DNA of 49,993 bases. Source: an uncultured Eubacteriales bacterium. Its GTDB lineage: Bacteria; Bacillota; Clostridia; Oscillospirales; Oscillospiraceae. The stretch spans positions 1-49,993 of the forward strand of contig URPA01000008.1 of assembly GCA_900549545.1 (NCBI GenBank), in the 5' to 3' direction. Below, piece after piece: positions 8,064 through 15,819 of the stretch. The notes under the pieces were generated by a model. It saw only the letters and a program-made list of their open reading frames with translations. It had not been told where the DNA came from and did no database searches. Made by a program: the position numbers and the translations under genes. How positions within the stretch are numbered: the first letter of the stretch is position 1; each line of letters begins with the position of its first letter.

Positions 8064-8786
8064 TTATCTGTTAAGCCAGCCATATAGGACTGCGGGGAAG
8101 TTTGTAATGACTCCCTCCACACCCCACTCAACAAGCTGCTCAAAGGAGGCAAGATCATTCACCGTCCAGACATTTATGCCTATGCCATGCGCCTTACACT
8201 CCTCAACCGCCTCTTTGCTGAGCAGGCAGAAATCCGGATGATAATACTGCATACCGTTCTGCTCACAATAGTATCCGGCGTACATAAGCCCCTCTATCTC
8301 GACAAGAGCGCCCGTCGGAATTTCGGGTGCAAGCTTCTTGATTTGGAGCATTGACACATGGTTGAAAGACGAAAACAGGATTTTATCCTCTACACCATAT
8401 TTCCGAATGATGTCGACGCACTTGCGCTCAATTTCGGGATAGTAGATTACGCTTGTCTTCAGTTCCACATTTGCCGAAATGTCGACGGTGGCAAGCCATG
8501 CACAAAATTCATCAAAGGTGGGTATCTCCTGTGCGCCCCAATCCCCTGGTCTGACCTTGGAGGCATCCAGCCTTTTGAGCTCTCCCAGGGTGTAATCCTT
8601 TACATAGCCTTTGCCGTTTGTTGTTCTGTCCAAAAGCTCGTCATGGATAACCACAACCTCTCCGTCACGGCTGAGCTGGACATCCATCTCGACCCCGTCA
8701 CAGCCGGCCTCAACAGCCTTGCGAAAGGCAAGCATGGTGTTTTCGGGATACTTTCCGCTGTATCCTCTGTGTGCATAAACCTTCAT
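8064..8786 (-). CDS. Glycerophosphodiester phosphodiesterase (GDPD/UgpQ-type)
   Basis: Cytosolic 240-aa hydrolase that splits glycerophosphodiesters (such as glycerophosphoethanolamine) into glycerol-3-phosphate and the alcohol. Catalytic motifs are intact: AHRGYSGKYPENT at residues 5-17, GVEMDVQLSRDG at ~35-46 and VIHDELLDRTTNG at ~50-62. A terminal GVEGVITNFP strand closes the TIM barrel. Length fits the short bacterial UgpQ type and there is no signal peptide. It starts 20 bp after dctM and ends before a strong terminator, so it is the last gene of the TRAP operon. Next to an ethanolamine locus, release of ethanolamine is an attractive role, but this is inferred only from position. Confidence 0.92.
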   Translation of the reverse strand: MKVYAHRGYSGKYPENTMLAFRKAVEAGCDGVEMDVQLSRDGEVVVIHDELLDRTTNGKGYVKDYTLGELKRLDASKVRPGDWGAQEIPTFDEFCAWLATVDISANVELKTSVIYYPEIERKCVDIIRKYGVEDKILFSSFNHVSMLQIKKLAPEIPTGALVEIEGLMYAGYYCEQNGMQYYHPDFCLLSKEAVEECKAHGIGINVWTVNDLASFEQLVEWGVEGVITNFPAVLYGWLNR

Positions 8787-8806
8787 AGAACCCTACCTCC
8801 GACAGA

Positions 8807-10120
8807 TCAGGCTCCGGAGCCAAAGATAAGCCAGGGAACACACATCGAAATCGCCGGAATGTACGTGACAAGGAGCAGACACACGATCTCCGCAATTATA
8901 AAGGGTACGACTTCTTTTACAAAGTCCTCAAACTTACAGTTGGTGATTGACATACAGGTGAACATCATGGAACCAAAGGGAGGCGTTATACCGCCGATCA
9001 TAATGTTGACAATGCACATCGCGCCGAAGTGGATGGGATTGACGCCAAGCTGCTTTACAACGGGAATGAGAAGGGGGGCAACAATGATCAGTGCCGCGCC
9101 GCCTTCGATGAACATACCCATTACGAGCAGGAGGACATTCACAAGAGCCAGCATGAGCCACTTATTGGTGGTAACATTCAGCAGAGCGGTGGTCAGAGCC
9201 TTGGGGATATTCTCCCAGCTCATATAGTAGCCGAACACGTTTGCAGCCACAATAACAAGAATGACCGTTGCGGTGCCATTTACGGTCTCCATGAATATCT
9301 TTGTAATATGCTCTTTCTTAAGCCCTTTGTAGATGAAAACACCCACAAAGGTGCAGTAGAACACGGCAAAAGCGCCGGCTTCGGTGGGAGTAAAAAGACC
9401 GATGCGGATGCCGAGAACAATGCCCAGGGGGAAGAGCAGCGCCCAGAGAGAATCCGCGCACTGCTTGACGATCTCCTTGCCAGTGGCCCTTTTCTCACGG
9501 GTGGGAGCGTAGTTGCGCTTTTTGGAAATGATCCCAACAGCCACCATAAGGCAGGCTGCCATAAGGAAGCCGGGCAAATAGGCGGCGGCAAACATCTTTG
9601 CAACAGAAGCCTGCGCAAGAAGCGCATAGATGATCAGATCGATTCCGGGAGGAATGATCGGGGTAATGGCTGAGGAAGCCGCGGTGATAGCGGCGGAAAA
9701 GCCCTTGGAAAAGCCGCGCTTCTCCATTTCGGGAACAAGCATCTTGCATTCCATCGCGGCATCGGCATTCGCAGAGCCGGAAACACCGCCCATCAGCGCA
9801 CTGAGCACAACGTTGCTCTGCGCAAGGCCGCCCTTCATGTGACCGGTGAGAACATCAGCCACATTCATCAGCTTTTCACTGATCCCCGAATAGTTCATGA
9901 TGGAGCCTGCCATGATGAAAAAGGGAACGGCAAGAAGAGGGAAGGACTGCGCACTGGTTACGAACTTCTGGAAAATCAGTTCCACAGGCGAACCGGTATT
10001 GATAAGGCCAAAATAAACGAGGCCGGCAGAGAAAAGAGAGAACGCAACCGGCATACCGCAGAAATAAAGAAAAATGACAATTATTATGGGGAGAACGCCC
10101 AGAAATCCGGAGCTTATCAT
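8807..10120 (-). CDS. dctM: TRAP transporter large permease (DctM family)
   Basis: Large membrane subunit of a tripartite ATP-independent periplasmic-type transporter, which uses an ion gradient to import a substrate delivered by the binding protein. The 437-aa protein has about 12 hydrophobic helices and DctM-type motifs: VPFFIMAGSIMNYSGI (~65-80), GGVSGSANADAAM (~112-124) and the GGITPPFGSMMF motif (~375-386). Its ATG overlaps the dctQ stop by one base (TGATG), indicating translational coupling. Substrate not predictable; most characterised TRAP systems take up carboxylates. An ion-driven system is notable here because no EutH permease is in the adjoining ethanolamine cluster. Confidence 0.93.
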   Translation of the reverse strand: MISSGFLGVLPIIIVIFLYFCGMPVAFSLFSAGLVYFGLINTGSPVELIFQKFVTSAQSFPLLAVPFFIMAGSIMNYSGISEKLMNVADVLTGHMKGGLAQSNVVLSALMGGVSGSANADAAMECKMLVPEMEKRGFSKGFSAAITAASSAITPIIPPGIDLIIYALLAQASVAKMFAAAYLPGFLMAACLMVAVGIISKKRNYAPTREKRATGKEIVKQCADSLWALLFPLGIVLGIRIGLFTPTEAGAFAVFYCTFVGVFIYKGLKKEHITKIFMETVNGTATVILVIVAANVFGYYMSWENIPKALTTALLNVTTNKWLMLALVNVLLLVMGMFIEGGAALIIVAPLLIPVVKQLGVNPIHFGAMCIVNIMIGGITPPFGSMMFTCMSITNCKFEDFVKEVVPFIIAEIVCLLLVTYIPAISMCVPWLIFGSGA

Positions 10121-10653
10121 CAGAAATTCCCCTCCTTCTTCAATTCTTCATATTCTTCCTGAGAAACCACGCGCTTAAAGAGCTTGATGGATTTCAAATC
10201 ACGCAAAATGAATATGACTGACCATACGGTCATATCCAGGAAAGCAAGAACAAGAGAGAAAGAAATGTATGCAGAGGAGATGCCTAGGATCGGTGTGGGC
10301 TTTCTGGCGGAGCGCATAATGTACTTGATGCTGAGCACAAAGAATATGCCGCAGAGGACCGCCAGCAGAACATCAATGATGATCTTTACGACATTCTGCG
10401 GAACACGGGGAAGCCGGTTGACGATCAGGTCAACGCCCACATGGGCCCGGTGCTTATAGCAGGCGGCGGAACCAATAAAAGCCGTCCATACAAAGCAGCC
10501 GGTAGCAAATTCTTCAGACCATGGGATACCGGTCTTGAACACATATCTGGATATAACATTGATCATGACCAGCAGCAACGTTATGCAGAAAAGGACGGAA
10601 GCTACGATCATTTCAAAATTATTAAAAATTTTTCTCAGGCTTATTTTTTTCAT
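10120..10653 (-). CDS. dctQ: TRAP transporter small permease (DctQ family)
   Basis: Small membrane subunit of the TRAP transporter, 177 aa with four hydrophobic helices. After the first helix comes ISRYVFKTGIPWSEEFATGCFVW, with the RYVF...WSEE pattern of DctQ proteins (quoted in part), and LGISSAYISFSLVLAF lies near residue 125. A GGAG site lies five bases before the ATG. It sits between dctP, from which it is separated by a 13-bp-stem hairpin, and dctM, with which it overlaps by one base. Confidence 0.92.
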   Translation of the reverse strand: MKKISLRKIFNNFEMIVASVLFCITLLLVMINVISRYVFKTGIPWSEEFATGCFVWTAFIGSAACYKHRAHVGVDLIVNRLPRVPQNVVKIIIDVLLAVLCGIFFVLSIKYIMRSARKPTPILGISSAYISFSLVLAFLDMTVWSVIFILRDLKSIKLFKRVVSQEEYEELKKEGNF

Positions 10654-10675
10654 ATATACTCCAATCTATAAAGGA

Positions 10676-10704
10676 GGAAGCAGGGAGAATCTCTCCCTGC
10701 TTCC
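10676..10704 (-). terminator. Hairpin between dctP and dctQ
   Basis: A 13-bp perfect stem (GGAAGCAGGGAGA, 10676-10688, with 10692-10704) and a 3-nt loop, in the mRNA between the binding-protein gene and the permease genes. No long U-tract follows. Such hairpins commonly stabilise the upstream message or partly terminate, giving excess binding protein; that role is inferred. Confidence 0.65.
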
Positions 10705-10737
10705 CCCGTTCAGTGATCAAAAATAAGCTATCGGAAA

Positions 10738-11796
10738 TTACTTAGGCATCTCAGCCAGCATACCCTTGAGAGTGTCGTAGATACCGGGGGTAGTGCCCTG
10801 CATATTCGCATAAACTTCACCGAAGTTTGCAGCAAAGGAATCCATATCGACCTCGTTGAAGGTGATGCCCAGCTCGGTCTCGCAGTATTCCTTGTCGGCT
10901 ACGTACTCGCTCTCAATCTTCTCGCACATTCTCTGAGCGGAAGCATTGAACTCATCCTGGATGATGGTCTGGTACTCTGCGGGAATTGAGTTCCAGACAT
11001 CAAGGCCGATGTAAACGCCGCAGACACCGATGAGGTGGTTGGTCAGAGAGCCGACCTTGGCAACGTCACCGGAGCCATCGTAACGGAAGTCGGACATGGT
11101 GCCTTCCAGACCGTCAACAACGCCCTGAGAAACTGCGGACAGGGTCTCGTCCCAGCCCATGGGGATTGCGTTTGCACCCATTGCATTGAGGGTGTTGACG
11201 TACATCTCGGACTTGGGAGTGCGGATCTTCATGCCCTTCAGGTCATCGGGAGTGTAAATCTCCTTATTGGTCTTCATGAAGCGGTAGCCGAAGAAGTAGT
11301 CCAGACTCAGAACCTTGATGTTGTCATCTTCCAGCTCCTTGATCCAGCCCTGTACCAAATCGCTGGCGAGGAGGTAATCATACTCTTCCAGGGAGGAGGT
11401 CATCATAGGACCAACCAGAGCGTTGAAGTTGGGAACATAGTCGCCTATGTAAGAGGGGTCCTCAACGGAAATGAAATTCGCGCCGTTTGCAACCTGCTCA
11501 AGGCCATCCTTGTAGGTGGGGAGCTGGCTGTTGGGGTAGCACTGAATGTCAATGGCGCCGTTAGTCTTCTCACGGATGTTGTCCGCCGCTTCCTGTACGG
11601 AAACTGCAAGCTGCTCAGTGGGGCCAAAAACGTGGCTGAGCTTGAGCTCGAGATGGTAATCGTCTGCGGGAGCTGCCGGTTCCTCAGCAGGGGCTTCGGC
11701 AGGTGCCTGGGTGGGAGCCTCGGCAGGCTTTGTACCGCAAGCGCAGAGTGCAAAGACCATGATCAAGGCAAGAAACAATGCTAAAAACTTTTTCAT
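10738..11796 (-). CDS. dctP: TRAP transporter substrate-binding lipoprotein (DctP family)
   Basis: Extracytoplasmic solute-binding protein, 352 aa, first gene of the transporter operon. It has a lipoprotein signal with a lipobox ending at Cys20 (...ALCAC|G), then an Ala/Pro/Glu-rich linker. The DctP fold follows: LKLSHVFGPTEQLAVSVQEA, a MKIRTPKSEMYVNTLNAMG motif near residue 192 and a TPGIYDTLKGMLAEMP end. The MKIRTP-type arginine normally salt-bridges a substrate carboxylate in characterised family members. GGAGGA lies just upstream of the ATG and a near-consensus promoter lies at 11866-11894. Substrate unknown. Confidence 0.93.
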   Translation of the reverse strand: MKKFLALFLALIMVFALCACGTKPAEAPTQAPAEAPAEEPAAPADDYHLELKLSHVFGPTEQLAVSVQEAADNIREKTNGAIDIQCYPNSQLPTYKDGLEQVANGANFISVEDPSYIGDYVPNFNALVGPMMTSSLEEYDYLLASDLVQGWIKELEDDNIKVLSLDYFFGYRFMKTNKEIYTPDDLKGMKIRTPKSEMYVNTLNAMGANAIPMGWDETLSAVSQGVVDGLEGTMSDFRYDGSGDVAKVGSLTNHLIGVCGVYIGLDVWNSIPAEYQTIIQDEFNASAQRMCEKIESEYVADKEYCETELGITFNEVDMDSFAANFGEVYANMQGTTPGIYDTLKGMLAEMPK

Positions 11797-11865
11797 TTTC
11801 TTCCTCCGTTCAAAATTTTTCCTCTATCCACATAGGCTTTTCTCCCATGCGGACTTCTGATTTGC

Positions 11866-11894
11866 AGTGTACCATGTTTTGTCCAATCTGTCAA
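11866..11894 (-). promoter_or_regulatory. Sigma-A-type promoter of the TRAP operon
   Basis: On the minus strand TTGACA (11894-11889), a 17-nt spacer and TACACT (11871-11866) lie about 70 bp before the dctP ATG. The perfect -35 and ideal spacing make independent transcription of dctPQM and the phosphodiesterase likely, apart from read-through from eutP. Confidence 0.7.
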
Positions 11895-11910
11895 TTGCTT
11901 TCTCAAATTG

Positions 11911-11973
11911 GCGGGCTTTTTTCAAGGAAATCAGCAGGATATTCGTCAAATTGCACAAAAGTAAAAAGCCCGC
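11911..11973 (-). terminator. Weak inverted repeat after eutP
   Basis: Arms GCGGGCTTTTT (11911-11921) and AAAAAGCCCGC (11963-11973) are complementary over 11 bp and the repeat begins one base after the eutP stop. The 41-nt loop is large, so it may be only a leaky end of the eut operon. The TRAP -35 element lies just downstream of it. Confidence 0.35.
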
Positions 11974-11974
11974 A

Positions 11975-12403
11975 TCAACTCAGAAGGTATTCCGCAAGCG
12001 CGTCCATACCCTCTCCTGTTATTGCACTGACAGTGAATATTTTCTCAGTTCCGGCAAGGCGGAGCAGTTCCTCTCCCCGGCTGACCTGTTCTTCCGTGGC
12101 GATATCGATTTTCGTCACCACACCAATTACTTCCATGAGAAAGGCAGAGGCAAGACCGGTGCGCAGGCAGCTTTGCTCCTGGGTGGGGTCAAGCACAAAA
12201 ATCATGACCTCCGTATCTGCCGCACTGCTGATCAAAGCGCGGAGATACCGGCGCTGCTGAAAATACTCTCCGGGCGTATCGATCATGCTGTTGATGACCT
12301 CTACGGACTGGGTCTTTTTGTATTCGATCTTTCTTCCGTTGAGGTATTGACAGAGGGTGGTCTTTCCGCTGGCCACATTCCCCGCAACAATGATCTTCTT
12401 CAT
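11975..12403 (-). CDS. eutP: Ethanolamine utilisation P-loop protein EutP
   Basis: Small EutP/PduV-type P-loop NTPase, 142 aa. A Walker A motif GNVASGKTT (residues 8-16), a switch region IDTPGEY (~42-48) and a VVTKIDIA motif matching the NKxD position (~96-103) are present. EutP of Salmonella has been reported to have acetate-kinase activity, which would convert the acetyl-phosphate made by PduL to acetate plus ATP. The gene overlaps eutS by 4 bp (ATGA) and is the last gene of the eut run. No EutQ is seen, so EutP is the only candidate acetate kinase within the cluster. Confidence 0.92.
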   Translation of the reverse strand: MKKIIVAGNVASGKTTLCQYLNGRKIEYKKTQSVEVINSMIDTPGEYFQQRRYLRALISSAADTEVMIFVLDPTQEQSCLRTGLASAFLMEVIGVVTKIDIATEEQVSRGEELLRLAGTEKIFTVSAITGEGMDALAEYLLS

Positions 12404-12759
12404 GAGTGAGTGATTTCCGTCGGCGTAAAATGCAGCACATTCTCCAGCACACGCAGGACGTCGGTGACGGCGGCCTCCACGCTGGCGGTATCGCCGTTAA
12501 TAACAAGGGAGCCGCTGAACCTGTCCACGAATACGATATCCACATTTGCAGCTTTGGTCGCCGCGTCGGCCCCTATGATCGCGGCTTCGCTGGGGGTGAT
12601 GGTCATGATCCCCAGTGCCCCGTCCGGCCGGTCGATAAGCCCCAGCTTTTTATAAATCTGCGCATTGGGGTTTGAGATAATATGAGCCATTGTTACCTGT
12701 TTACCGGGAACGTGCTCCTGTATGATTCTTTGTTTTCCTGTCTGGGCGGAATCAAGCAT
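12400..12759 (-). CDS. eutS: Microcompartment shell protein EutS (permuted BMC-H)
   Basis: Circularly permuted single-BMC-domain shell protein, 119 aa, EutS/PduU type. It begins with an N-terminal extension (RIIQEHVPGKQVTMAHIIS), which forms a small barrel over the pore in this family. The BMC core follows with GLIDRPDGALGIMTITPSEA and ADAATKAANVDIVFVDRFSG. It overlaps eutP by 4 bp and lies 19 bp after the PduT-like gene. EutS-type proteins form bent hexamers thought to shape shell edges. Confidence 0.93.
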   Translation of the reverse strand: MLDSAQTGKQRIIQEHVPGKQVTMAHIISNPNAQIYKKLGLIDRPDGALGIMTITPSEAAIIGADAATKAANVDIVFVDRFSGSLVINGDTASVEAAVTDVLRVLENVLHFTPTEITHS

Positions 12760-12778
12760 AGCAACACCTGCTCAAATC

Positions 12779-13324
12779 TTAAATAAGGCTGGACAAAAGC
12801 TCCGGATGGGGGCTCGGGATGACAACACTGGATATGACCATTCCTTCGGCGTTAGGGGTGTTTATGCCGCACTTTATTGACTCGGAAACTGCTGCGACCT
12901 CACCCGTAAGAACAACAAACGATTTGCCGCCTATGCCCGTTCCGAGGCGCACATCCACAAGGTCGACATCCGCGGCTTTCACGGCGGCATCGGCCGCGTA
13001 CACAGATGCTGTCACGGAATAAAACTCCATAACGCCGATGGCCTGATAGTGCTCCGGTATGGCCGTCATGTTGATCGCTTTGATAACCTGGGGATGCACT
13101 CTGGGGATGACGCACTCATCCACCACATGGCCTCCGCCGGTACGCTTTCCTGCTTCGAGAGAAGCCTTGACAGCAGCCACATCGCCGGTAAAAAGTATGT
13201 AATACTTGCCAGGGCAGCCCGCTTTTGCTGACAGCATCCGAACCTCGGCAGTCTTGAGAATGAAGTCTGCCGCTTCAATGCCCTTGGCAATACTGTTTAA
13301 TTCCAGAAATCCTATTGCTTCCAT
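12779..13324 (-). CDS. pduT: Tandem BMC-domain shell protein, PduT-like
   Basis: Shell trimer subunit with two BMC domains, 181 aa: domain 1 begins MEAIGFLELNSIAKGIEAAD, domain 2 starts near residue 94 (QAIGVMEFYSVTASVYAAD). Cys37 within AGCPGKYYILF corresponds to the pore cysteine that holds a [4Fe-4S] cluster in PduT, whose sequence there also reads CPGK. The gene begins one base after the pduS stop, so the two are translationally linked; PduS is the flavin/Fe-S partner. The pair may move electrons across the shell. Confidence 0.92.
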   Translation of the reverse strand: MEAIGFLELNSIAKGIEAADFILKTAEVRMLSAKAGCPGKYYILFTGDVAAVKASLEAGKRTGGGHVVDECVIPRVHPQVIKAINMTAIPEHYQAIGVMEFYSVTASVYAADAAVKAADVDLVDVRLGTGIGGKSFVVLTGEVAAVSESIKCGINTPNAEGMVISSVVIPSPHPELLSSLI

Positions 13325-13325
13325 T

Positions 13326-14660
13326 TTACCGCTCCGTTTCCACTTTAACGCTCTTCTGGCTTACAGCGGTCACCCGTCCGCAGATGCTGGCGTGGATATT
13401 CGTCCCCACGCCCTCGCTGCTCGTGCCGATCACATCTCCGGCTCTGACCAGATCGCCCACGGTGACAAGCGGCGTACAGGGTGCGCCGGAGTGCATCTTC
13501 ATTGGGATGTCCACCGCCGACGGCTCTGCCTTGACCAGCTCCCGTATTACGTAATCGTTGTATTTCCATACATCCGCGCGGGCCGCGACCTTCGCAGTGG
13601 GGGCCCGGCGTTCCCTGCGCCCGGGCAAAGGCTCATACACCTTGTCCTCGGCCTGATAGCGAATACCCGCGTTTCTCAGTTCCGCCTTTACAAGGCCGTT
13701 CACCTTTCTCGGCTGGAGCCCCATGGGGCAGGCATACAGCTCGCAGATGCCGCAGTCGCAGCACAAGGCCGCGCCCTGGATATCCTTATCCGAAAGCATA
13801 TCGGCGATTGCTTCCCCAGTCGCCAGCTTGCGCATGATCTTATGGGGCTCAATCGGGTGGCCCAGCAGATGCCGCGGGCAGAGCTGAGTGCAGTATGAGC
13901 ACTGGATGCAGGCGGAGCGTGCGCGGTTGAGCATATGCCTGACATCCGTTTCTCCATACGCAAGTGTCTTGCTGTCCGCCGGAAGGACGAGAATACCCGA
14001 TGTGGTCTTTGTGACAGGCATATCCTCCGTTGCGGGCTTGCCCATCATCGGGCCGCCGGCAACAATGCGGTAATCTCTTATTTTTGCGCCGCCTGCAAGG
14101 GCAATACATTCCCCTATGCTTGTGCCTATGGGCGCTTTGACAATAACGGGCTTCCTCACTTCACCTGTAACGGTCAGATACTTGTATATAAAGGGTCTGC
14201 CCTGAAGTGCGTGGTAAATTTCGTATACCGTTCCCACATTGTAAAGCAGCACACCCGCGCGACCTGTACTGCCGGCAGGCGGGATGACAATACCCGTTAC
14301 CTCATACACGATGACCTGCTTGTCCCCTGCGGGATAGAAGCTATCCAACAGGAAGAGTTCAACAGGCGCATCCATCTCCCTTATCGCCGCTTTGAGCGCA
14401 TTAACTTCGTCTCTATAATGCTCTTTAAGCGCGATACAGCAATGCGGAATATTCATCTCACGCTTGATAGTGGCAGCCGCCTGGACGATCTCACGCGCCT
14501 TGTTGAGCATGAGGTATCTGTCGGTTCTCAGCAGCGGCTCACATTCAGCACCGTTGATGATAAAGTATTCAAAAGAGCCTTTCAGCTTTCCCTGTGCGGG
14601 ATAGCCCGCTCCGCCGCAGCCGACAACACCGGCTGCGCCTACACATTCAACTAAATTCAT
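13326..14660 (-). CDS. pduS: PduS-like RnfC-related Fe-S flavoprotein
   Basis: Predicted electron-transfer flavoprotein, 444 aa, related to PduS and to RnfC/Nqo1 subunits. The N-terminus has the glycine-rich VGCGGAGYPAQGKLKG (~13-28) of the NADH/FMN domain. An SLBB-like region follows. Two Fe-S motifs are present: CIQCSYCTQLCP (~245-256) and CCDCGICELYACP (~290-302). A C-terminal biotinyl-lipoyl-like fold includes GVGTNIHASICGRVTAV. PduS in the propanediol system reduces cobalamin for adenosylation; together with PduT it may also recycle NADH. It overlaps eutN by 4 bp. Confidence 0.9.
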   Translation of the reverse strand: MNLVECVGAAGVVGCGGAGYPAQGKLKGSFEYFIINGAECEPLLRTDRYLMLNKAREIVQAAATIKREMNIPHCCIALKEHYRDEVNALKAAIREMDAPVELFLLDSFYPAGDKQVIVYEVTGIVIPPAGSTGRAGVLLYNVGTVYEIYHALQGRPFIYKYLTVTGEVRKPVIVKAPIGTSIGECIALAGGAKIRDYRIVAGGPMMGKPATEDMPVTKTTSGILVLPADSKTLAYGETDVRHMLNRARSACIQCSYCTQLCPRHLLGHPIEPHKIMRKLATGEAIADMLSDKDIQGAALCCDCGICELYACPMGLQPRKVNGLVKAELRNAGIRYQAEDKVYEPLPGRRERRAPTAKVAARADVWKYNDYVIRELVKAEPSAVDIPMKMHSGAPCTPLVTVGDLVRAGDVIGTSSEGVGTNIHASICGRVTAVSQKSVKVETER

Positions 14661-14935
14661 TGTCTGTTCTCCGCAGCTCTGTTCATTTCCACGGTGTCAA
14701 TAATTCCGACGATCGCCATGTCCGCCGGTACATTGTCCCGTCCAAAAGCTTTTCTGGCGGTGCTTCCGGAGACAACGAGAACATCTTCGCCCACACCCGC
14801 GCCTACAACATCAGCCGCAACATATGTGAGATTCTGGCCATTGTGCATATCCTTGACGATCATGAGCTTCAGCCCTTCAAGTTCCGGATCCTTCTTTGTA
14901 GACCAAACGTGACCAACAACTTTACAGATTATCAT
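14657..14935 (-). CDS. eutN: Microcompartment vertex protein EutN (BMC-P)
   Basis: Pentameric vertex protein of the EutN/CcmL family, 92 aa, which closes the shell's corners. It starts MIICKVVGHVWSTKKDPELE and contains KLMIVKD and the conserved DVVGAGVGEDVLVVSGS and DMAIVGIIDTVE segments. It overlaps pduS and pduL by 4 bp on either side, consistent with coupled translation. Normal length. Confidence 0.96.
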   Translation of the reverse strand: MIICKVVGHVWSTKKDPELEGLKLMIVKDMHNGQNLTYVAADVVGAGVGEDVLVVSGSTARKAFGRDNVPADMAIVGIIDTVEMNRAAENRQ

Positions 14936-15819
14936 ACGCTACCTCTCTCGCCTTTGCGTCCTCTCACTGCCGCTCTGAAAACATCCCTCGCCGCGGGAGT
15001 GAGCATATCACCGTCCGCAGGTTCAAGGCCGTTTAAAACCATATTCTTTGCCAGCTCTTCCGTGATAAGCCGCTTTTTTCCGGCCGGAACCGTCTGCACT
15101 TCGCTCGCGGCGCACACAGCCGGCTGGGCAGGCAGGCTCTGAGCGCACTGACCGCCGCCGCATCTTGAAAGCACCGCGCTGCCGCTGCCGCTGAACATGG
15201 CGGCATTGGCTTCATCATAATCAATGTGCAGAGCGAGAGCCGAGCTGTCACTGACTCTGACAATAACGTCATTGAGAGTGAGGCTTCGCTCACCGTCGAT
15301 ACGGGCGCATATATGCTCGCCGTCGCGGACGCAGAACTTCGCCGCGTCCTCCCTTGTCATGTGCACATGGGCCTTTGCGGCAATTACACTGTCCTTTGCA
15401 TGGTACACACCCTCAGGCCCGACCAATATCACATCTCCGGCGCCGCTCAAATCACCGGACAGCCGCAGAGGCGGATTAATCCCCAGTTGTCTTGCATCGG
15501 TAAACGAAAGCTCCACCTGCGTGTGCTCACGCAGCGGCCCAAGGACCGCGACATTGGCGATCTCGCCTTTTTCGGTTACGAGCTTCACCCTCTCCTCAGA
15601 GAGGAACTGCCCCGGCTGACTCAGGGGGCGCTTGGGTGTGAGCTTGTATCCCTTGCCGAAAAGCTGCTCGATGGACTTTTTATCCAGGTGCACATGGCGT
15701 GCCGAAACCTCCGCCGGAACGCTGCCGAGGCATACGCTGCCGCCGGGGGCGGCCGCATGGAGCTGGGACAGGACGGATTCAACAATATGCGCTATATCTT
15801 TTGCTTCGATATTACTCAT
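14932..15819 (-). CDS. pduL: Microcompartment phosphotransacylase PduL (EutD role), with C-terminal extension
   Basis: Converts acetyl-CoA and phosphate to acetyl-phosphate and CoA, recycling CoA inside the compartment. Residues 1-22 (IEAKDIAHIVESVLSQL) look like an encapsulation helix, followed by an Ala/Gly/Pro linker. The PduL core has VPAEVSARHVHLDKKSIEQL and AAKAHVHMTREDA, the His pairs that bind metal. The protein is ~295 aa, longer than the ~210-220 aa usual for PduL. A linker and a final segment KKRLITEE...MLTPAARDVFR follow the core. That ending resembles the beginning of EutT, encoded next door. It overlaps eutT and eutN by 4 bp. Confidence 0.93.
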   Translation of the reverse strand: MSNIEAKDIAHIVESVLSQLHAAAPGGSVCLGSVPAEVSARHVHLDKKSIEQLFGKGYKLTPKRPLSQPGQFLSEERVKLVTEKGEIANVAVLGPLREHTQVELSFTDARQLGINPPLRLSGDLSGAGDVILVGPEGVYHAKDSVIAAKAHVHMTREDAAKFCVRDGEHICARIDGERSLTLNDVIVRVSDSSALALHIDYDEANAAMFSGSGSAVLSRCGGGQCAQSLPAQPAVCAASEVQTVPAGKKRLITEELAKNMVLNGLEPADGDMLTPAARDVFRAAVRGRKGERGSV

